A stretch of 64,000 nucleotides of DNA from Caldilineaceae bacterium (GCA_958295845.1 OY282376.1:1749022-1813021), one strand, 5' to 3'; counted from the stretch's first letter, positions 46,905 through 55,566 are shown. The notes: generated by a model from the letters alone, not told the origin. Numbers and translations are program-made.

Positions 46905-48173
46905 ATGACCACCGTTCAACCGCAACGAGCCGGGTTCTCCGTTCAACGCCTCTCACGCGTGGACAACCTGTTGGAACGCTACGTGGAAGGCGGTTTCCTG
47001 GCCGGAGCCATGGCACTGATCTATCGCAAGCGTCAAATAGCCTACTGCAATGCCATCGGGCAGAGGGACCTCGAGGCAGGTCTCCCTATGACCGAAGATA
47101 CGATCTTCCGCATCTACTCCATGACCAAACCGATTACCTCCGTGGCCGTCCTGATGCTTTATGAAGACGGCCACTTTCTTCTCGATGACCCTGTCTCGTC
47201 AGTACTGCCGGAGTTCGCCGATGTCCGGGTCTGCACTGGCGACCTCGAAAATCTCGTACCTCCCGATCGACCCCCTACAATCAAAGACCTCCTCATGCAC
47301 ACTGCCGGACTGAGCTATGGCTGGGGAGACGACTCTCCTGTCGAAAAGCTCTATTTCCAGAGCTTCCGCGACATCGAGCTTCACTCTCTTGAACCCTTTA
47401 TCCAGAAACTGGCTGCACTGCCTCTCCTCTATCATCCCGGCACCCGCTGGCGCTACAGCCGCGCTACCGACGTGCTTGGCCGGGTGGTTGAAGTCATCTC
47501 AGGCAAGTCGCTCGACGAATTCTTCCAGCAGGAGATCTTCAAACCGCTGGCAATGAATGACACCGGCTTCCATGTGCCAGCCGGATCCTTGGATCGATTT
47601 GCAGCCTGCTACTGTCCACCGGGCGGCTTCAAATTCGGCGCAGACCTCGCCAACAGAGCCAGCAAGAGACCGAGCCACAATCACGGCGACCGCGACCCAG
47701 CCCAACCGCCTATTGAACTCTATGACGCGCCAGGCAACAGCCGCTACACCAAACCCCCTATCTATCTCTCAGGCGGTGGCGGACTCGTCTCAACCCTTGG
47801 CGACTACTTGCGATTCACGCAGATGCTGCTCAATGAGGGAGTCTTAGACGCTAACCGGCTTCTCGGGCGCAAAACAGTCGAGTTGATGCGCGCCAACCAC
47901 CTTCCGCCCGACCTGGTTCCAATTGAAATTGGAGACGGCTACCGCGCCGGACATGGTTTTGGTCTGGGAATGAGCGCACTGGTGGATCCCCCGGCCTACA
48001 GCCAACCGGGCAGTGTCGGCACCTACGCATGGGGCGGCCTTGCCACGACGCGCTTCTGGATCGACCCCGAGGAGGACCTGGTGGGCCTGTTTATGACGCA
48101 GTTCATACCCTCCGACTACTACACTATCGAACGAGAATTTAGCCTCGCAGTCTATCAGGCCCTCATCGACTGA
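46905..48173 (+). CDS. Beta-lactamase-fold serine hydrolase, copy 1
   Basis: 422-residue class C beta-lactamase/esterase EstB-type enzyme. The nucleophile motif is YSMTKPI (SxxK), followed by HTAGLSYGWG and the YSRATDVLG loop for the YxN element. No signal peptide, so likely cytoplasmic and an esterase or peptidase rather than a resistance enzyme. AAGGA precedes the ATG. It has a tandem paralogue immediately downstream with the same N-terminal QPQRAGFSVQRL. Confidence 0.88.
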   Translation: MTTVQPQRAGFSVQRLSRVDNLLERYVEGGFLAGAMALIYRKRQIAYCNAIGQRDLEAGLPMTEDTIFRIYSMTKPITSVAVLMLYEDGHFLLDDPVSSVLPEFADVRVCTGDLENLVPPDRPPTIKDLLMHTAGLSYGWGDDSPVEKLYFQSFRDIELHSLEPFIQKLAALPLLYHPGTRWRYSRATDVLGRVVEVISGKSLDEFFQQEIFKPLAMNDTGFHVPAGSLDRFAACYCPPGGFKFGADLANRASKRPSHNHGDRDPAQPPIELYDAPGNSRYTKPPIYLSGGGGLVSTLGDYLRFTQMLLNEGVLDANRLLGRKTVELMRANHLPPDLVPIEIGDGYRAGHGFGLGMSALVDPPAYSQPGSVGTYAWGGLATTRFWIDPEEDLVGLFMTQFIPSDYYTIEREFSLAVYQALID

Positions 48174-48259
48174 AGAAGAAGCCCAATCAACCTGTCGGGC
48201 CGCGAACAAATTACTTGGCACCCGTACATGCAAAGGTCACACTACGACAAGGAATCCCT

Positions 48260-49513
48260 ATGACAACCCCTCAACCACAACGTGCCGGATTTTCCGTTCA
48301 GCGCCTTGCCCGCCTCGACAACTTGCTGCAGCGCTACGTCGACAACGGACAACTTGCCGGGGCCAGCGGCCTGATATACCGCAAAGGCGAAACTGCCTAC
48401 TGCAACGCCTTTGGCCACAGCGAAATTGAGACCGGCCAGCCCATGACCGAAGACACAATCTTTCGCATCTACTCAATGACAAAGCCGATCACCGCAGTCG
48501 CCGCACTCATGTTGTTCGAAGATGGCCACTTCCTCCTCGATGATCCGGTGGCCGCCTATCTGCCCGAATTCTCAGATGCCCAAGTCTGTACCGGTGACCT
48601 CCAGAACCTCGAGCCCCCGCACCGCCCCCCGTCCATCAAAGACCTCTTCGTCCACACCGCCGGCCTGAGCTACGGCTGGGGCCAGGACTCCCCCGTCGAA
48701 AACCTCTATCGCCAGACCTTCGGGAACCGCGAACAGCTGCCTTTGGATAAGTTCGTACACAAACTCGCAGAGCTGCCCCTCCTCTACCACCCGGGTACAC
48801 GTTGGCGCTACAGCTATGCCACCGACGTTTTAGGACGCCTTGTCGAGGTCGTCTCCGGAAAACCGCTTGACCAGTTCTTCCATCAGGAGATCTTCAAGCC
48901 GCTCGCCATGAATGAAACCGACTTTCATGTCCATGCCGACTGGATAGATCGCTTTTCTGCCTGCTACTGTCCCCCCGGTGGCTTTAACTTTGGCAGCGAC
49001 GACAGCCCCGATTCCGACAACCCTGATGACAACCAGGACAACGGACCGACTATAGAACTGCATGAGGCATCCCGTGACAGCCGCTTCACCAAACCTCCCG
49101 CCTTTCTCTCCGGTGGTGGCGGCCTCGTCTCAACCCTGGGTGACTACCTGCGTTTCTCCCAGCTGCTGCTCAACCGCGGCGTCCTCGATGGCCACCGCCT
49201 CCTCGGGCCCAAGACAGTCGACCTGATGCGCGCCAACCACCTCCCTGCAAACCTGATTCCCATTGGTATCGGCGATAATGTCGTCGACGGCTATGGTTTT
49301 GGCCTGGGAGTAAGCGTGCTCGTGGACCTTCCTGCGACAAGCACCCCTGGCAGTGTCGGCAACTACAGTTGGGGCGGCGCCGCCGCGACCCAGTTCTGGA
49401 TCGACCCCGAAGAGGAGATGCTCGGCATATTCATGACACAGTTCATGCCCGCCGGACACTACCCGATCGCACGCGAATTTCGTGTAGCGGCCTACCAGGC
49501 CCTCATCGACTGA
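48260..49513 (+). CDS. Beta-lactamase-fold serine hydrolase, copy 2
   Basis: 417-residue tandem paralogue of the preceding gene. It has the SxxK motif in YSMTKPITAV, HTAGLSYGWGQDSP and YSYATDVLGRLVE. The main difference is an Asp/Asn-rich loop (DSPDSDNPDDNQDN) replacing a His/Arg-rich loop in copy 1. It also differs near the active-site rim (NREQLPLDKFVHKL), so the two may have separated in substrate range. AAGGA precedes the ATG, 86 bp after copy 1. Confidence 0.88.
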   Translation: MTTPQPQRAGFSVQRLARLDNLLQRYVDNGQLAGASGLIYRKGETAYCNAFGHSEIETGQPMTEDTIFRIYSMTKPITAVAALMLFEDGHFLLDDPVAAYLPEFSDAQVCTGDLQNLEPPHRPPSIKDLFVHTAGLSYGWGQDSPVENLYRQTFGNREQLPLDKFVHKLAELPLLYHPGTRWRYSYATDVLGRLVEVVSGKPLDQFFHQEIFKPLAMNETDFHVHADWIDRFSACYCPPGGFNFGSDDSPDSDNPDDNQDNGPTIELHEASRDSRFTKPPAFLSGGGGLVSTLGDYLRFSQLLLNRGVLDGHRLLGPKTVDLMRANHLPANLIPIGIGDNVVDGYGFGLGVSVLVDLPATSTPGSVGNYSWGGAAATQFWIDPEEEMLGIFMTQFMPAGHYPIAREFRVAAYQALID

Positions 49514-49538
49514 CACGGACCACTCGCTGGAACTGCAC

Positions 49539-50624
49539 ATGCCAATCCCAAAGGAGTCCCGCCTGCTTCGCGTCGCCGTCGTCGGCGCCGGACCCATCGC
49601 CCAAATCGCCCACCTGGAATCCTGCCGCAAAGGACGCAATACCCAGCTCTACGGTCTCTGCGAAACCGCGCCCGACCTCCTCGCCCGTGTAGCCGCCATC
49701 CATCGCCCCCACCGCAGCTTCACCCGCTACGCCGATATGCTGGCTGACTCCCAGGTAGAGGCCGTTATCGTAGCCGTCGCCGATCAGTACCACGTCGAAC
49801 TGGCCCTGCAGGCGCTGCGAGCCGGCAAGCACGTGCTGGTGGAAAAGCCCATGGGCGTCACCGTGGAAGAGTGTGAAGCCCTCCGCGACGAAGTGGCCGC
49901 CTCCGGCCTCACACTTCAGGTGGGGCACAACCGCCGGTTCGACCCCGGTGTTATCCACGCCCGCCGCTTCATTCAGGAGGAGGTCGGCGGCCTGATGTCA
50001 GGCCAGTTCTGGTACTACGACTCCGTCCATCGCTATACCATGACCGACGCCCTCCAACCTCTGATCGAAACAAGCGCAAGCGTGCTCCGTCCCCCCGGCA
50101 ACCCCAAAGCCGACCGCCGCCGCTATCTCATGCTGGGCCACGGCAGCCACCTGACAGACACCACCCGCTTCCTCTCGAAGAGCGAAATCGTGCAGGTGCG
50201 TTCTCGCTACCTCGACCGCTTCGACCGTCACTGCTGGTTTGTGGACATTGCATTCGCCGACGGTAGCTTGGGCAACCTCGAACTAACCGTCACCGTGGCC
50301 GGCGATTTCGAAGAGGGGTTTCGCATCCAGGGCGAGCACGGCAGCGTTCGCGGCCGCCTGCCCCTCTCCTGGTACCACAAAACCGGCGCCGTCGAGTGCT
50401 TTTCCACCCGCGATGACCTTTACACCCGCCCCTTGGGCCAGGACGGCCATGGCTACCGCCAGCAGCTCGAAGGCTGGGCCGACACCATCCTGCACGGCAA
50501 GCCCCAATGGGGCGCCTGCGTACACGACGGCCTCGCATCTATGCGCGCCATGGCCGCCATCGCCCGCTCCGCGGCTACTGGCGGCGGCTGGGTTGACCTC
50601 GATTCAGTAACAGGAGGAGTTTGA
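49539..50624 (+). CDS. Gfo/Idh/MocA family oxidoreductase, second locus
   Basis: 361-residue NAD(P)-dependent dehydrogenase. Rossmann motif VAVVGAGPIAQIAHL, catalytic segment VLVEKPMGVT and VGHNRRFDPGV. The TIM-barrel gene starts on the base after its stop, so the two are one unit. Repeats the arrangement at 17-20 kb but on the plus strand and with a different sequence. A ribosome site (AAAGGAG) lies inside the predicted N-terminus, so a slightly later start is possible. Confidence 0.88.
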   Translation: MPIPKESRLLRVAVVGAGPIAQIAHLESCRKGRNTQLYGLCETAPDLLARVAAIHRPHRSFTRYADMLADSQVEAVIVAVADQYHVELALQALRAGKHVLVEKPMGVTVEECEALRDEVAASGLTLQVGHNRRFDPGVIHARRFIQEEVGGLMSGQFWYYDSVHRYTMTDALQPLIETSASVLRPPGNPKADRRRYLMLGHGSHLTDTTRFLSKSEIVQVRSRYLDRFDRHCWFVDIAFADGSLGNLELTVTVAGDFEEGFRIQGEHGSVRGRLPLSWYHKTGAVECFSTRDDLYTRPLGQDGHGYRQQLEGWADTILHGKPQWGACVHDGLASMRAMAAIARSAATGGGWVDLDSVTGGV

Positions 50625-51461
50625 ATGGAACTCGGAATCTTCGCCCGCACCTTCGAAGCCCCGACCCTGGCCGGCGTCCTCGACGCTGTCGCCGCCCACG
50701 ACATCCGTCATATCCAGCTCAACACAAGCTGCATGGGACTCTCCGACATGCCCGATGGCCTCGACTCCGCGGCCTGCAGGAGCGCGCGCCGGGAGATAGA
50801 CGGCCGTAATATAAAGGTGGCCTCCCTTTCCGCCACCTACAACATGATCCATCCCGACCTTGCCGTCCGCGCCCAGGGCATGCGCCGCCTCGGAGTGCTG
50901 GCCTCCCGCGCCGCCGAACTGGGTACAAACCTGCTCACACTCTGTACCGGCACGCGTAACCAGGACAATATGTGGCGCGATCATCCCCAGAACAGCTCGC
51001 CCGAAGCCTGGGCAGATTTTCTGGCCGCAATGGAACAGGCCATCGCACTTGCCGAAGAGTACAACGTCAAATTGGGAATCGAGCCAGAGGTATCCAATGT
51101 GGTCAGTTCCCCTGTCAAGGCACGCGAACTGATGGACACGATGGCCTCAGACAGGATCACCATCGTCATGGACGGGGCCAATGTCTTTCCAAAGGGAACG
51201 ATTCACCGCCAGCGTGAGATTCTGGACGAAGCCTTCGATCTACTGGGCGACCGCATCGCCCTGGCCCACGCCAAAGACCTGAGCCGCGACGGTGAGGCCG
51301 GCCACGAAGCAGCCGGCACCGGGCTGTTGGATTACGACTACTACCTGTATCTTCTGCGACAAAGCGGCTACAAAGGCGCCGTCGTTCTCCACAGCCTGAC
51401 GCCGGAGCAAGTCCCCGGCTGTGTCCGCTTCCTCCAGGAAAAAATACTAAGCATTACCTGA
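50625..51461 (+). CDS. Sugar phosphate isomerase/epimerase, second locus
   Basis: 278-residue xylose-isomerase-like barrel. Metal and active-site segments are LGIEPEVSNVVSSPV, IVMDGANVFPKG and ALAHAKDLSRDG. AGGAGG lies just upstream, within the end of the Gfo/Idh/MocA gene. Probably isomerises a keto-sugar or cyclitol produced by the upstream enzyme. Confidence 0.85.
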   Translation: MELGIFARTFEAPTLAGVLDAVAAHDIRHIQLNTSCMGLSDMPDGLDSAACRSARREIDGRNIKVASLSATYNMIHPDLAVRAQGMRRLGVLASRAAELGTNLLTLCTGTRNQDNMWRDHPQNSSPEAWADFLAAMEQAIALAEEYNVKLGIEPEVSNVVSSPVKARELMDTMASDRITIVMDGANVFPKGTIHRQREILDEAFDLLGDRIALAHAKDLSRDGEAGHEAAGTGLLDYDYYLYLLRQSGYKGAVVLHSLTPEQVPGCVRFLQEKILSIT

Positions 51462-51569
51462 GTCTGGTCGTCGCAGTTCGTTTCAACAATCAGTCACCTG
51501 TCTACCAGCCTCACGTATGGACCGTTTATGCCTGTCCGTCGCCCCACCCATATCAAGATAGGGACACAA

Positions 51570-51989
51570 ATGAGCAGCCCAATGAGCGTTTCAGAGGTTC
51601 TTGAGTCAGCACTCTATGTCCTGGACCTGCAAGCAGCCGAAGATTTCTACACCGAGGTCTTGGGACTTACCTTCTACGCCAAACAGGAAGGACGCCACGT
51701 CTTTCTTCGCTGCGGCAATCGCATGGTGCTGCTATTCAACGCCGAAGCAACCGCCGTCTCCGCCGGCGGGCCAAAAGACGCGCCCACACACGGCGCCAAA
51801 GGCGAAGGGCATCTTGCTTTCGCAGTGAAAGTCAGCGAAATCGATCAATGGAAGCTACACCTGGCCCAAAAAGGGGTAGAAATCGAGAAGGAGATCAGCT
51901 CCCATAAGGGTCGATCAATCTACTTCCGCGACCCCTCGCAAAACTGCCTCGAAATCGCCTCTCCGGGAATATGGGGACTTCCCGAATAA
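51570..51989 (+). CDS. VOC (glyoxalase/bleomycin resistance-like) protein
   Basis: 139-residue single VOC module with two beta-alpha-beta-beta-beta units. ESALYVLDLQAAEDFYTEVLG opens the first; GHLAFAV and IYFRDPSQNCLEIASPG supply the metal ligands of the second. AGGGA precedes the ATG at 51570; a GTG/ATG 42 bp upstream is less likely. It lies after the second TIM-barrel gene and might be an isomerase, dioxygenase or resistance protein; no choice is possible. Confidence 0.82.
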   Translation: MSSPMSVSEVLESALYVLDLQAAEDFYTEVLGLTFYAKQEGRHVFLRCGNRMVLLFNAEATAVSAGGPKDAPTHGAKGEGHLAFAVKVSEIDQWKLHLAQKGVEIEKEISSHKGRSIYFRDPSQNCLEIASPGIWGLPE

Positions 51990-51992
51990 AAG

Positions 51993-52019
51993 AATTCCTC
52001 CCGCGACTGGAGAGGAATT
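51993..52019 (-). terminator. Weak bidirectional hairpin
   Basis: AATTCCTC pairs with GAGGAATT, 8 bp with an 11-nt loop. On the minus strand it is followed by CTTTTATTC, so it could end the SRPBCC gene transcript about 100 bp after its stop. On the plus strand there is no T-run. Confidence 0.4.
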
Positions 52020-52118
52020 GCCCACGGAGGATGGCAACTGAACATTCAGTCAATTGGCTCCCCCTCGAGTCTGCGAAGAATTCGAGAACGCCGTGAGATG
52101 CCTGGCCGCTCCCCTATC

Positions 52119-52925
52119 TCAGCCCTGGGGCAGTGGGAACTGCGCCGTCATCCAAGACTGCCAATCTGGCTCCACGCGCGCAACGACCTCGGCGGCATCC
52201 TCGCCGTACAGATAGAACCTGACTGACAAGAGAATCCGCCCGTCAATGGGCCACACAAACAGATGCACCGCGCCGCTGGTCGGCTCATCTATGCGCAAAA
52301 TGATCTCCGTCTCGTCAGGCACCGAATAGACCTCACCCGAAAAATTCATCCCACCTTCCGGCGCGGCAAATCGCCCTCCCAGCGCAGTTCCGGAGAAACC
52401 AAGCGCTGCAGACAGCTTCTCCCACGCCTGGGTACCCTCAGTGGTCGAGCCCATCAACTCCATCAGGGCACTGGGCTGACCCCGATAGTCGGTCATGAAC
52501 AGTTGCAGTATCTTGAAAAATGCCGGCCAACCCGCCTCCGTTGCTTCTATGTGGGCGTCGTACGCACTGCTGTCATCAAACAGACTGTGCTCGACGCTCA
52601 CAACGCACGACCCCTCTGCGCCTTCCTCAACTCTCCAGACCGTCGCAACCTCCGGCCCGCCCGGGATAAATTCATCGCTTATCACCGCAAAACCATGCGG
52701 CGGATTCCAATCCGTTATCGTCGCCGCCGAGTCCATCCCCAGCCCAAAATAGACTAGCAGCCGCGCGGGTTGACCGTCCGCACCAACCTCGAATCTCGAT
52801 CGCGTAAACCACGACGAAAGTCCGGCATCAGTGCTAATCGCCCGCCAGACCTCCTCCACCGTGCCAGGAGTCTCAACCTCCGCCCGAACCCATCTCCTTC
52901 CCGACTCTTCAACTCTTACACTCAT
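52119..52925 (-). CDS. SRPBCC/AHSA1-domain protein
   Basis: 268 residues. The N-terminal ~150 residues follow AHSA1/START-like form (TVEEVWRAISTDAGLSSWFT, then WNPPHGFAVISDEF and WRVEEGAEGSCVVSVEHSLF). The C-terminal ~110 residues look like a second, shorter beta-rich half (FSGEVYSVPDETEIILRIDE). GGAG precedes the ATG. Such proteins bind hydrophobic ligands or help co-chaperones; function unknown here. Confidence 0.82.
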   Translation of the reverse strand: MSVRVEESGRRWVRAEVETPGTVEEVWRAISTDAGLSSWFTRSRFEVGADGQPARLLVYFGLGMDSAATITDWNPPHGFAVISDEFIPGGPEVATVWRVEEGAEGSCVVSVEHSLFDDSSAYDAHIEATEAGWPAFFKILQLFMTDYRGQPSALMELMGSTTEGTQAWEKLSAALGFSGTALGGRFAAPEGGMNFSGEVYSVPDETEIILRIDEPTSGAVHLFVWPIDGRILLSVRFYLYGEDAAEVVARVEPDWQSWMTAQFPLPQG

Positions 52926-53001
52926 GGTATCTCCAATTTGATGTCTTACTTCCCTGCTAACGCTCCAGATCTTCCCCTAATCAGCCTCTTCGTGCAACTT
53001 G

Positions 53002-53096
53002 CCGAACTGTAGTAAGCTTACTCCACATCAACGAAGGTGTATGTCTGCAGGCTGGTCTGCATCCCACGTCAACTGCATAAATCCGAACTGTAGTAA
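53002..53096. repeat. Two identical 14-bp direct repeats upstream of the Yip1 gene
   Basis: CCGAACTGTAGTAA occurs at 53002-53015 and again at 53083-53096, 81 bp apart, ending 36 bp before the Yip1-domain ATG. Paired sites at this position suggest a repressor or activator binding pair, but no regulator gene is adjacent. Confidence 0.6.
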
Positions 53097-53131
53097 CCTG
53101 GCGGTCAACCCCACCGTCAAAGGAAATACCC

Positions 53132-53791
53132 ATGGACATCCAACTGATCTTCCAAACGTGGTTGAGTGCACTGACCAAACCTGGCGAAGAATTCTTCGCC
53201 GTCGAGCGAGAAAAGTCCTCTGCTAAGCTGTCGACCGCCCTCCTGTGGGTCATCACGGCCTCAGTAATCGCGGCCCTACTCGGTGTGCTCCAATCCAGCA
53301 TTTTCTCCTCGGAAATGGGCGGGTTCGATCAGGTCTTGGATATGTTACCCTCTGACATTCAGGATGAAATCACGATTTCCCCGGGGAACGGCGCGCTCGG
53401 CGCCCCTTCATTTAGCCTGAGTTACATTGTCTTCGGTCCCATCTTCTTCCTGATCGGGACCGGCATCTACCACGTTATCGCCTCCTTATTGGGCGGACAT
53501 GGTGGGCAGTACGGTCGCTTTGCCTACCTCTATTCCACCTTTTCCGCGCCGCTGATGATCGCCAGTGCCGTTCTCGGATTCATTCCCATGCTTGGCGCCT
53601 GTGTCAGCGTTATCCTGGGCATCTATCAGATCGTACTTGCCTACCATGCCACCAAGGTCGAATACAGCCTGACCCAAGGGAGAGCCATCATTGTTGTAGT
53701 AGCCCCAATCTTGGTCTTGGTTCTCCTGGTCGCTTGCTTGGTTATCGTTGCCTTTGGCGCCATCATCTCCCTCTTGGGTAACTTTACATGA
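53132..53791 (+). CDS. Yip1-domain membrane protein
   Basis: 219 residues with five hydrophobic segments and the N-terminal cytoplasmic stretch typical of Yip1/YckC-like proteins (LIFQTWLSALTKPGEEFFAVE). The helices from LIGTGIYHVIASLLGGHGGQ onward match the family. AAAGGAA precedes the ATG. Its stop overlaps the ATG of the chimeric BrnT (ATGA), so translation of the toxin fusion is coupled to it. Function unknown. Confidence 0.85.
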   Translation: MDIQLIFQTWLSALTKPGEEFFAVEREKSSAKLSTALLWVITASVIAALLGVLQSSIFSSEMGGFDQVLDMLPSDIQDEITISPGNGALGAPSFSLSYIVFGPIFFLIGTGIYHVIASLLGGHGGQYGRFAYLYSTFSAPLMIASAVLGFIPMLGACVSVILGIYQIVLAYHATKVEYSLTQGRAIIVVVAPILVLVLLVACLVIVAFGAIISLLGNFT

Positions 53792-53875
53792 CCATCATCG
53801 ACGCCCACAACCACCCCGACTGGCTCGGCCATGACCTGCCGAAGTTCCTCGCCAACATGGACCGCTTCGGCATCG
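53786..53875 (+). repeat. 90-bp direct repeat, copy 1 (amidohydrolase 5' end)
   Basis: Matches 54659-54748 with two mismatches (third codon ATC versus GTC-type change, and CGC versus CGA at codon 26). It holds the amidohydrolase start codon and first 29 codons. Here it is fused in frame to brnT and overlaps the Yip1 stop. Confidence 0.95.
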
Positions 53876-54078
53876 ACTTCTCAGAAATTGAAGGTTTCGA
53901 TTGGGCAACGGCGATAACTATACGTGACAGTCGACATCAGGAACAACGCCATATAGCAAGAGGACCCATCGGAACGCGCCTTCACGTGGTAGCATTTACC
54001 AGGCGCGGGGAAGATATTCGCATTGTTAGCCTGCGCAAGGCCAATTCTCGAGTGGTAACAGACTATGAAAAGCGATAA
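53788..54078 (+). CDS. Chimeric BrnT-family toxin with an amidohydrolase N-terminus
   Basis: 96 residues. Residues 1-29 are those of the amidohydrolase at 54661 (IDAHNHPDWLG...MDRFGI). From residue 28 on it is BrnT: GIDFSEIEGFDWATA, RHIARGPIGTRLHVVAFTRRG and IRIVSLRKANSRVVTDYEKR. The normal BrnT start, about 20 residues with the first strand, is replaced, and the junction falls at a shared FGI. An internal ATG (Met24) could give a shorter form. BrnT toxins are RelE-like ribonucleases in known cases; whether this fusion is active is unclear. Confidence 0.8.
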   Translation: MTIIDAHNHPDWLGHDLPKFLANMDRFGIDFSEIEGFDWATAITIRDSRHQEQRHIARGPIGTRLHVVAFTRRGEDIRIVSLRKANSRVVTDYEKR

Positions 54079-54391
54079 ATTTAAGGATAAGTCCTTTGAA
54101 GAGATTGCAGGAGAGTATGGGGAAGAGGCCGCCATCAACGCCGGTATCGAAGCAGATCCCGAAACAATCGAACTGAATGAGGAGTGGTTCAGGAAGGCGC
54201 GGCCGGCAAGTGAAGTCGTACCGGACATTGTTGAGCTTTACCGGCGTTTGCAGGAAAGAGAACAGGAAAGCACTAAGACTATGCTTTCCATACCTTTGGA
54301 CGCTGATCTCGCAGAATACATCCGCGGCCTCGGTCCCGATTGGGAAGAATTGGTGAACGATAAATTGCGTCGCGCGTTCTTTAGCACCTGA
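54065..54391 (+). CDS. BrnA-family antitoxin-like protein
   Basis: 108 residues overlapping the end of brnT, the usual toxin-first order of BrnT/BrnA modules. The N-terminal half is acidic. The C-terminal half (STKTMLSIPLDADLAEYIRG and WEELVNDKLRRAF) has the BrnA/ribbon-helix-helix DNA-binding layout. Typically it neutralises BrnT and represses the operon. A clear BrnA relative in pattern, but somewhat longer than average. Confidence 0.75.
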   Translation: MKSDKFKDKSFEEIAGEYGEEAAINAGIEADPETIELNEEWFRKARPASEVVPDIVELYRRLQEREQESTKTMLSIPLDADLAEYIRGLGPDWEELVNDKLRRAFFST

Positions 54392-54658
54392 AACAGCAAG
54401 CGTGCTCTCGGCAACGCATGACATTTCGCTGAAGTTGTGACGCATCCCTTCTATCTGGTGGCCATATCATTGGCTTCGGTCTGAGAAGAATACTCCTGGC
54501 TCAAAACATCAATCGATCTCCGCTCGATGTTCCGCACCTGGGTAACGATATTGACCAGGCCCGACGAAGAGGCTTTGCCGCCGAATGAGAAAAAATCTTG
54601 GCGACGCCAAAAACCGCGCTCGTTTGGATAATTTTGGCCTCCGCAAGGCAGTAAGACA
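54392..54658. other. Right end of the inserted cassette, no recognised gene
   Basis: 267 bp between brnA and the second amidohydrolase repeat. Short open frames exist on both strands, none with a start and ribosome site that I trust. One minus-strand frame ending QTEANDMATR could be the tail of a truncated gene. No inverted repeats or transposase were seen. Confidence 0.5.
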
Positions 54659-54748
54659 ACATGACCGTCATCGACGCCCACAACCACCCCGACTGGCTCG
54701 GCCATGACCTGCCGAAGTTCCTCGCCAACATGGACCGATTCGGCATCG
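54659..54748 (+). repeat. 90-bp direct repeat, copy 2
   Basis: Second copy of the amidohydrolase 5' end, in the intact gene. With 53786-53875 it brackets a 783-bp segment carrying brnT (minus its normal start) and brnA. Confidence 0.95.
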
Positions 54749-55566
54749 CCAAAACCTGGCTGTTGACCTGGGAGTGCCCGCCCGACGAGTACAACCCGGA
54801 CAGCTATTTCAAGGCCATGCACTTTGGCGATGGCAGCGCCTATCCCGTCCCCTTTGAAGCCTGCCTCCGCTACAAACAGGCCGCCCCGGAACGCTTCATT
54901 CTTGGCTATGCGCCCGACCCCCGCCGCCCCGAAGCCATCGACCAACTCGACGCAGCTGTCGAAATCCACGGCGTGCAAGTCTGCGGCGAGATCAAGCTGC
55001 GCATGCTCTACGACAATCCCGACGCACTGCGACTGTTCCGTTTCTGCGGCGAAAAGGGATTGCCAATCACCTTCCACATCGACTATCCGATTCCCACCGG
55101 CCGCAGCTATCCCCGCACCGATTGGTGGTACGGCGGCAGCATCGACGCCTTCGAACGCGCCCTGCAGGCCTGCCCCGATACCGTCTTCATTGGCCACGCG
55201 CCCGGCTTCTGGGCCCACATCTCCGGCGACGATCAGTACGACAAGGTCGGCTATCCCAAGGGTACCGTGCTGCCCGGAGGCAGACTCTTCCACCTCTTCC
55301 GCACCTATCCCAACCTCTACGCTGACCTCTCCGCCGGATCCGCGTACACCGCGCTGACCCGCGATTTCAGCCAGCTCGAAGAGCCCCCGTTCTCTCCGGC
55401 CAGCGGCCCTACCGTCGAACCCTTCTTCATCGAATTCCAGGACCGCCTCCTCTTCGGACGCGACCACTTCGACGACCGCATGCAGAAGCTGCTCAACACC
55501 CTGGACCTGACCGCAGACGTACGCGCCAAGATCTTCTACGCCAACGCCGAAGACCTTCTGGCGTAG
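54661..55566 (+). CDS. Metal-dependent amidohydrolase (TIM-barrel)
   Basis: 301 residues of amidohydrolase 2 type. The metal motif HxH is in VIDAHNHPDWLG (His7, His9), a further His is in PITFHIDYPIP, FIGHAPGFW supplies another, and FGRDHFDDRM the final Asp. Members decarboxylate or hydrolyse cyclic carboxylates. The first 29 codons recur upstream, fused to brnT. No strong ribosome site precedes this copy, whereas copy 1 is coupled to the Yip1 gene, implying the original start lay there before the insertion. Confidence 0.88.
   Translation: MTVIDAHNHPDWLGHDLPKFLANMDRFGIAKTWLLTWECPPDEYNPDSYFKAMHFGDGSAYPVPFEACLRYKQAAPERFILGYAPDPRRPEAIDQLDAAVEIHGVQVCGEIKLRMLYDNPDALRLFRFCGEKGLPITFHIDYPIPTGRSYPRTDWWYGGSIDAFERALQACPDTVFIGHAPGFWAHISGDDQYDKVGYPKGTVLPGGRLFHLFRTYPNLYADLSAGSAYTALTRDFSQLEEPPFSPASGPTVEPFFIEFQDRLLFGRDHFDDRMQKLLNTLDLTADVRAKIFYANAEDLLA

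Noticed and set aside
53876..54658. Insertion sequence carrying brnTA
   Set aside because: No transposase, terminal inverted repeats or short target duplication was seen; the 90-bp repeats point to another mechanism.
54451..55467. A 338-codon minus-strand frame over the amidohydrolase
   Set aside because: Low-complexity antisense frame; the only odd part is its tail inside the brnTA cassette, which is mentioned separately.
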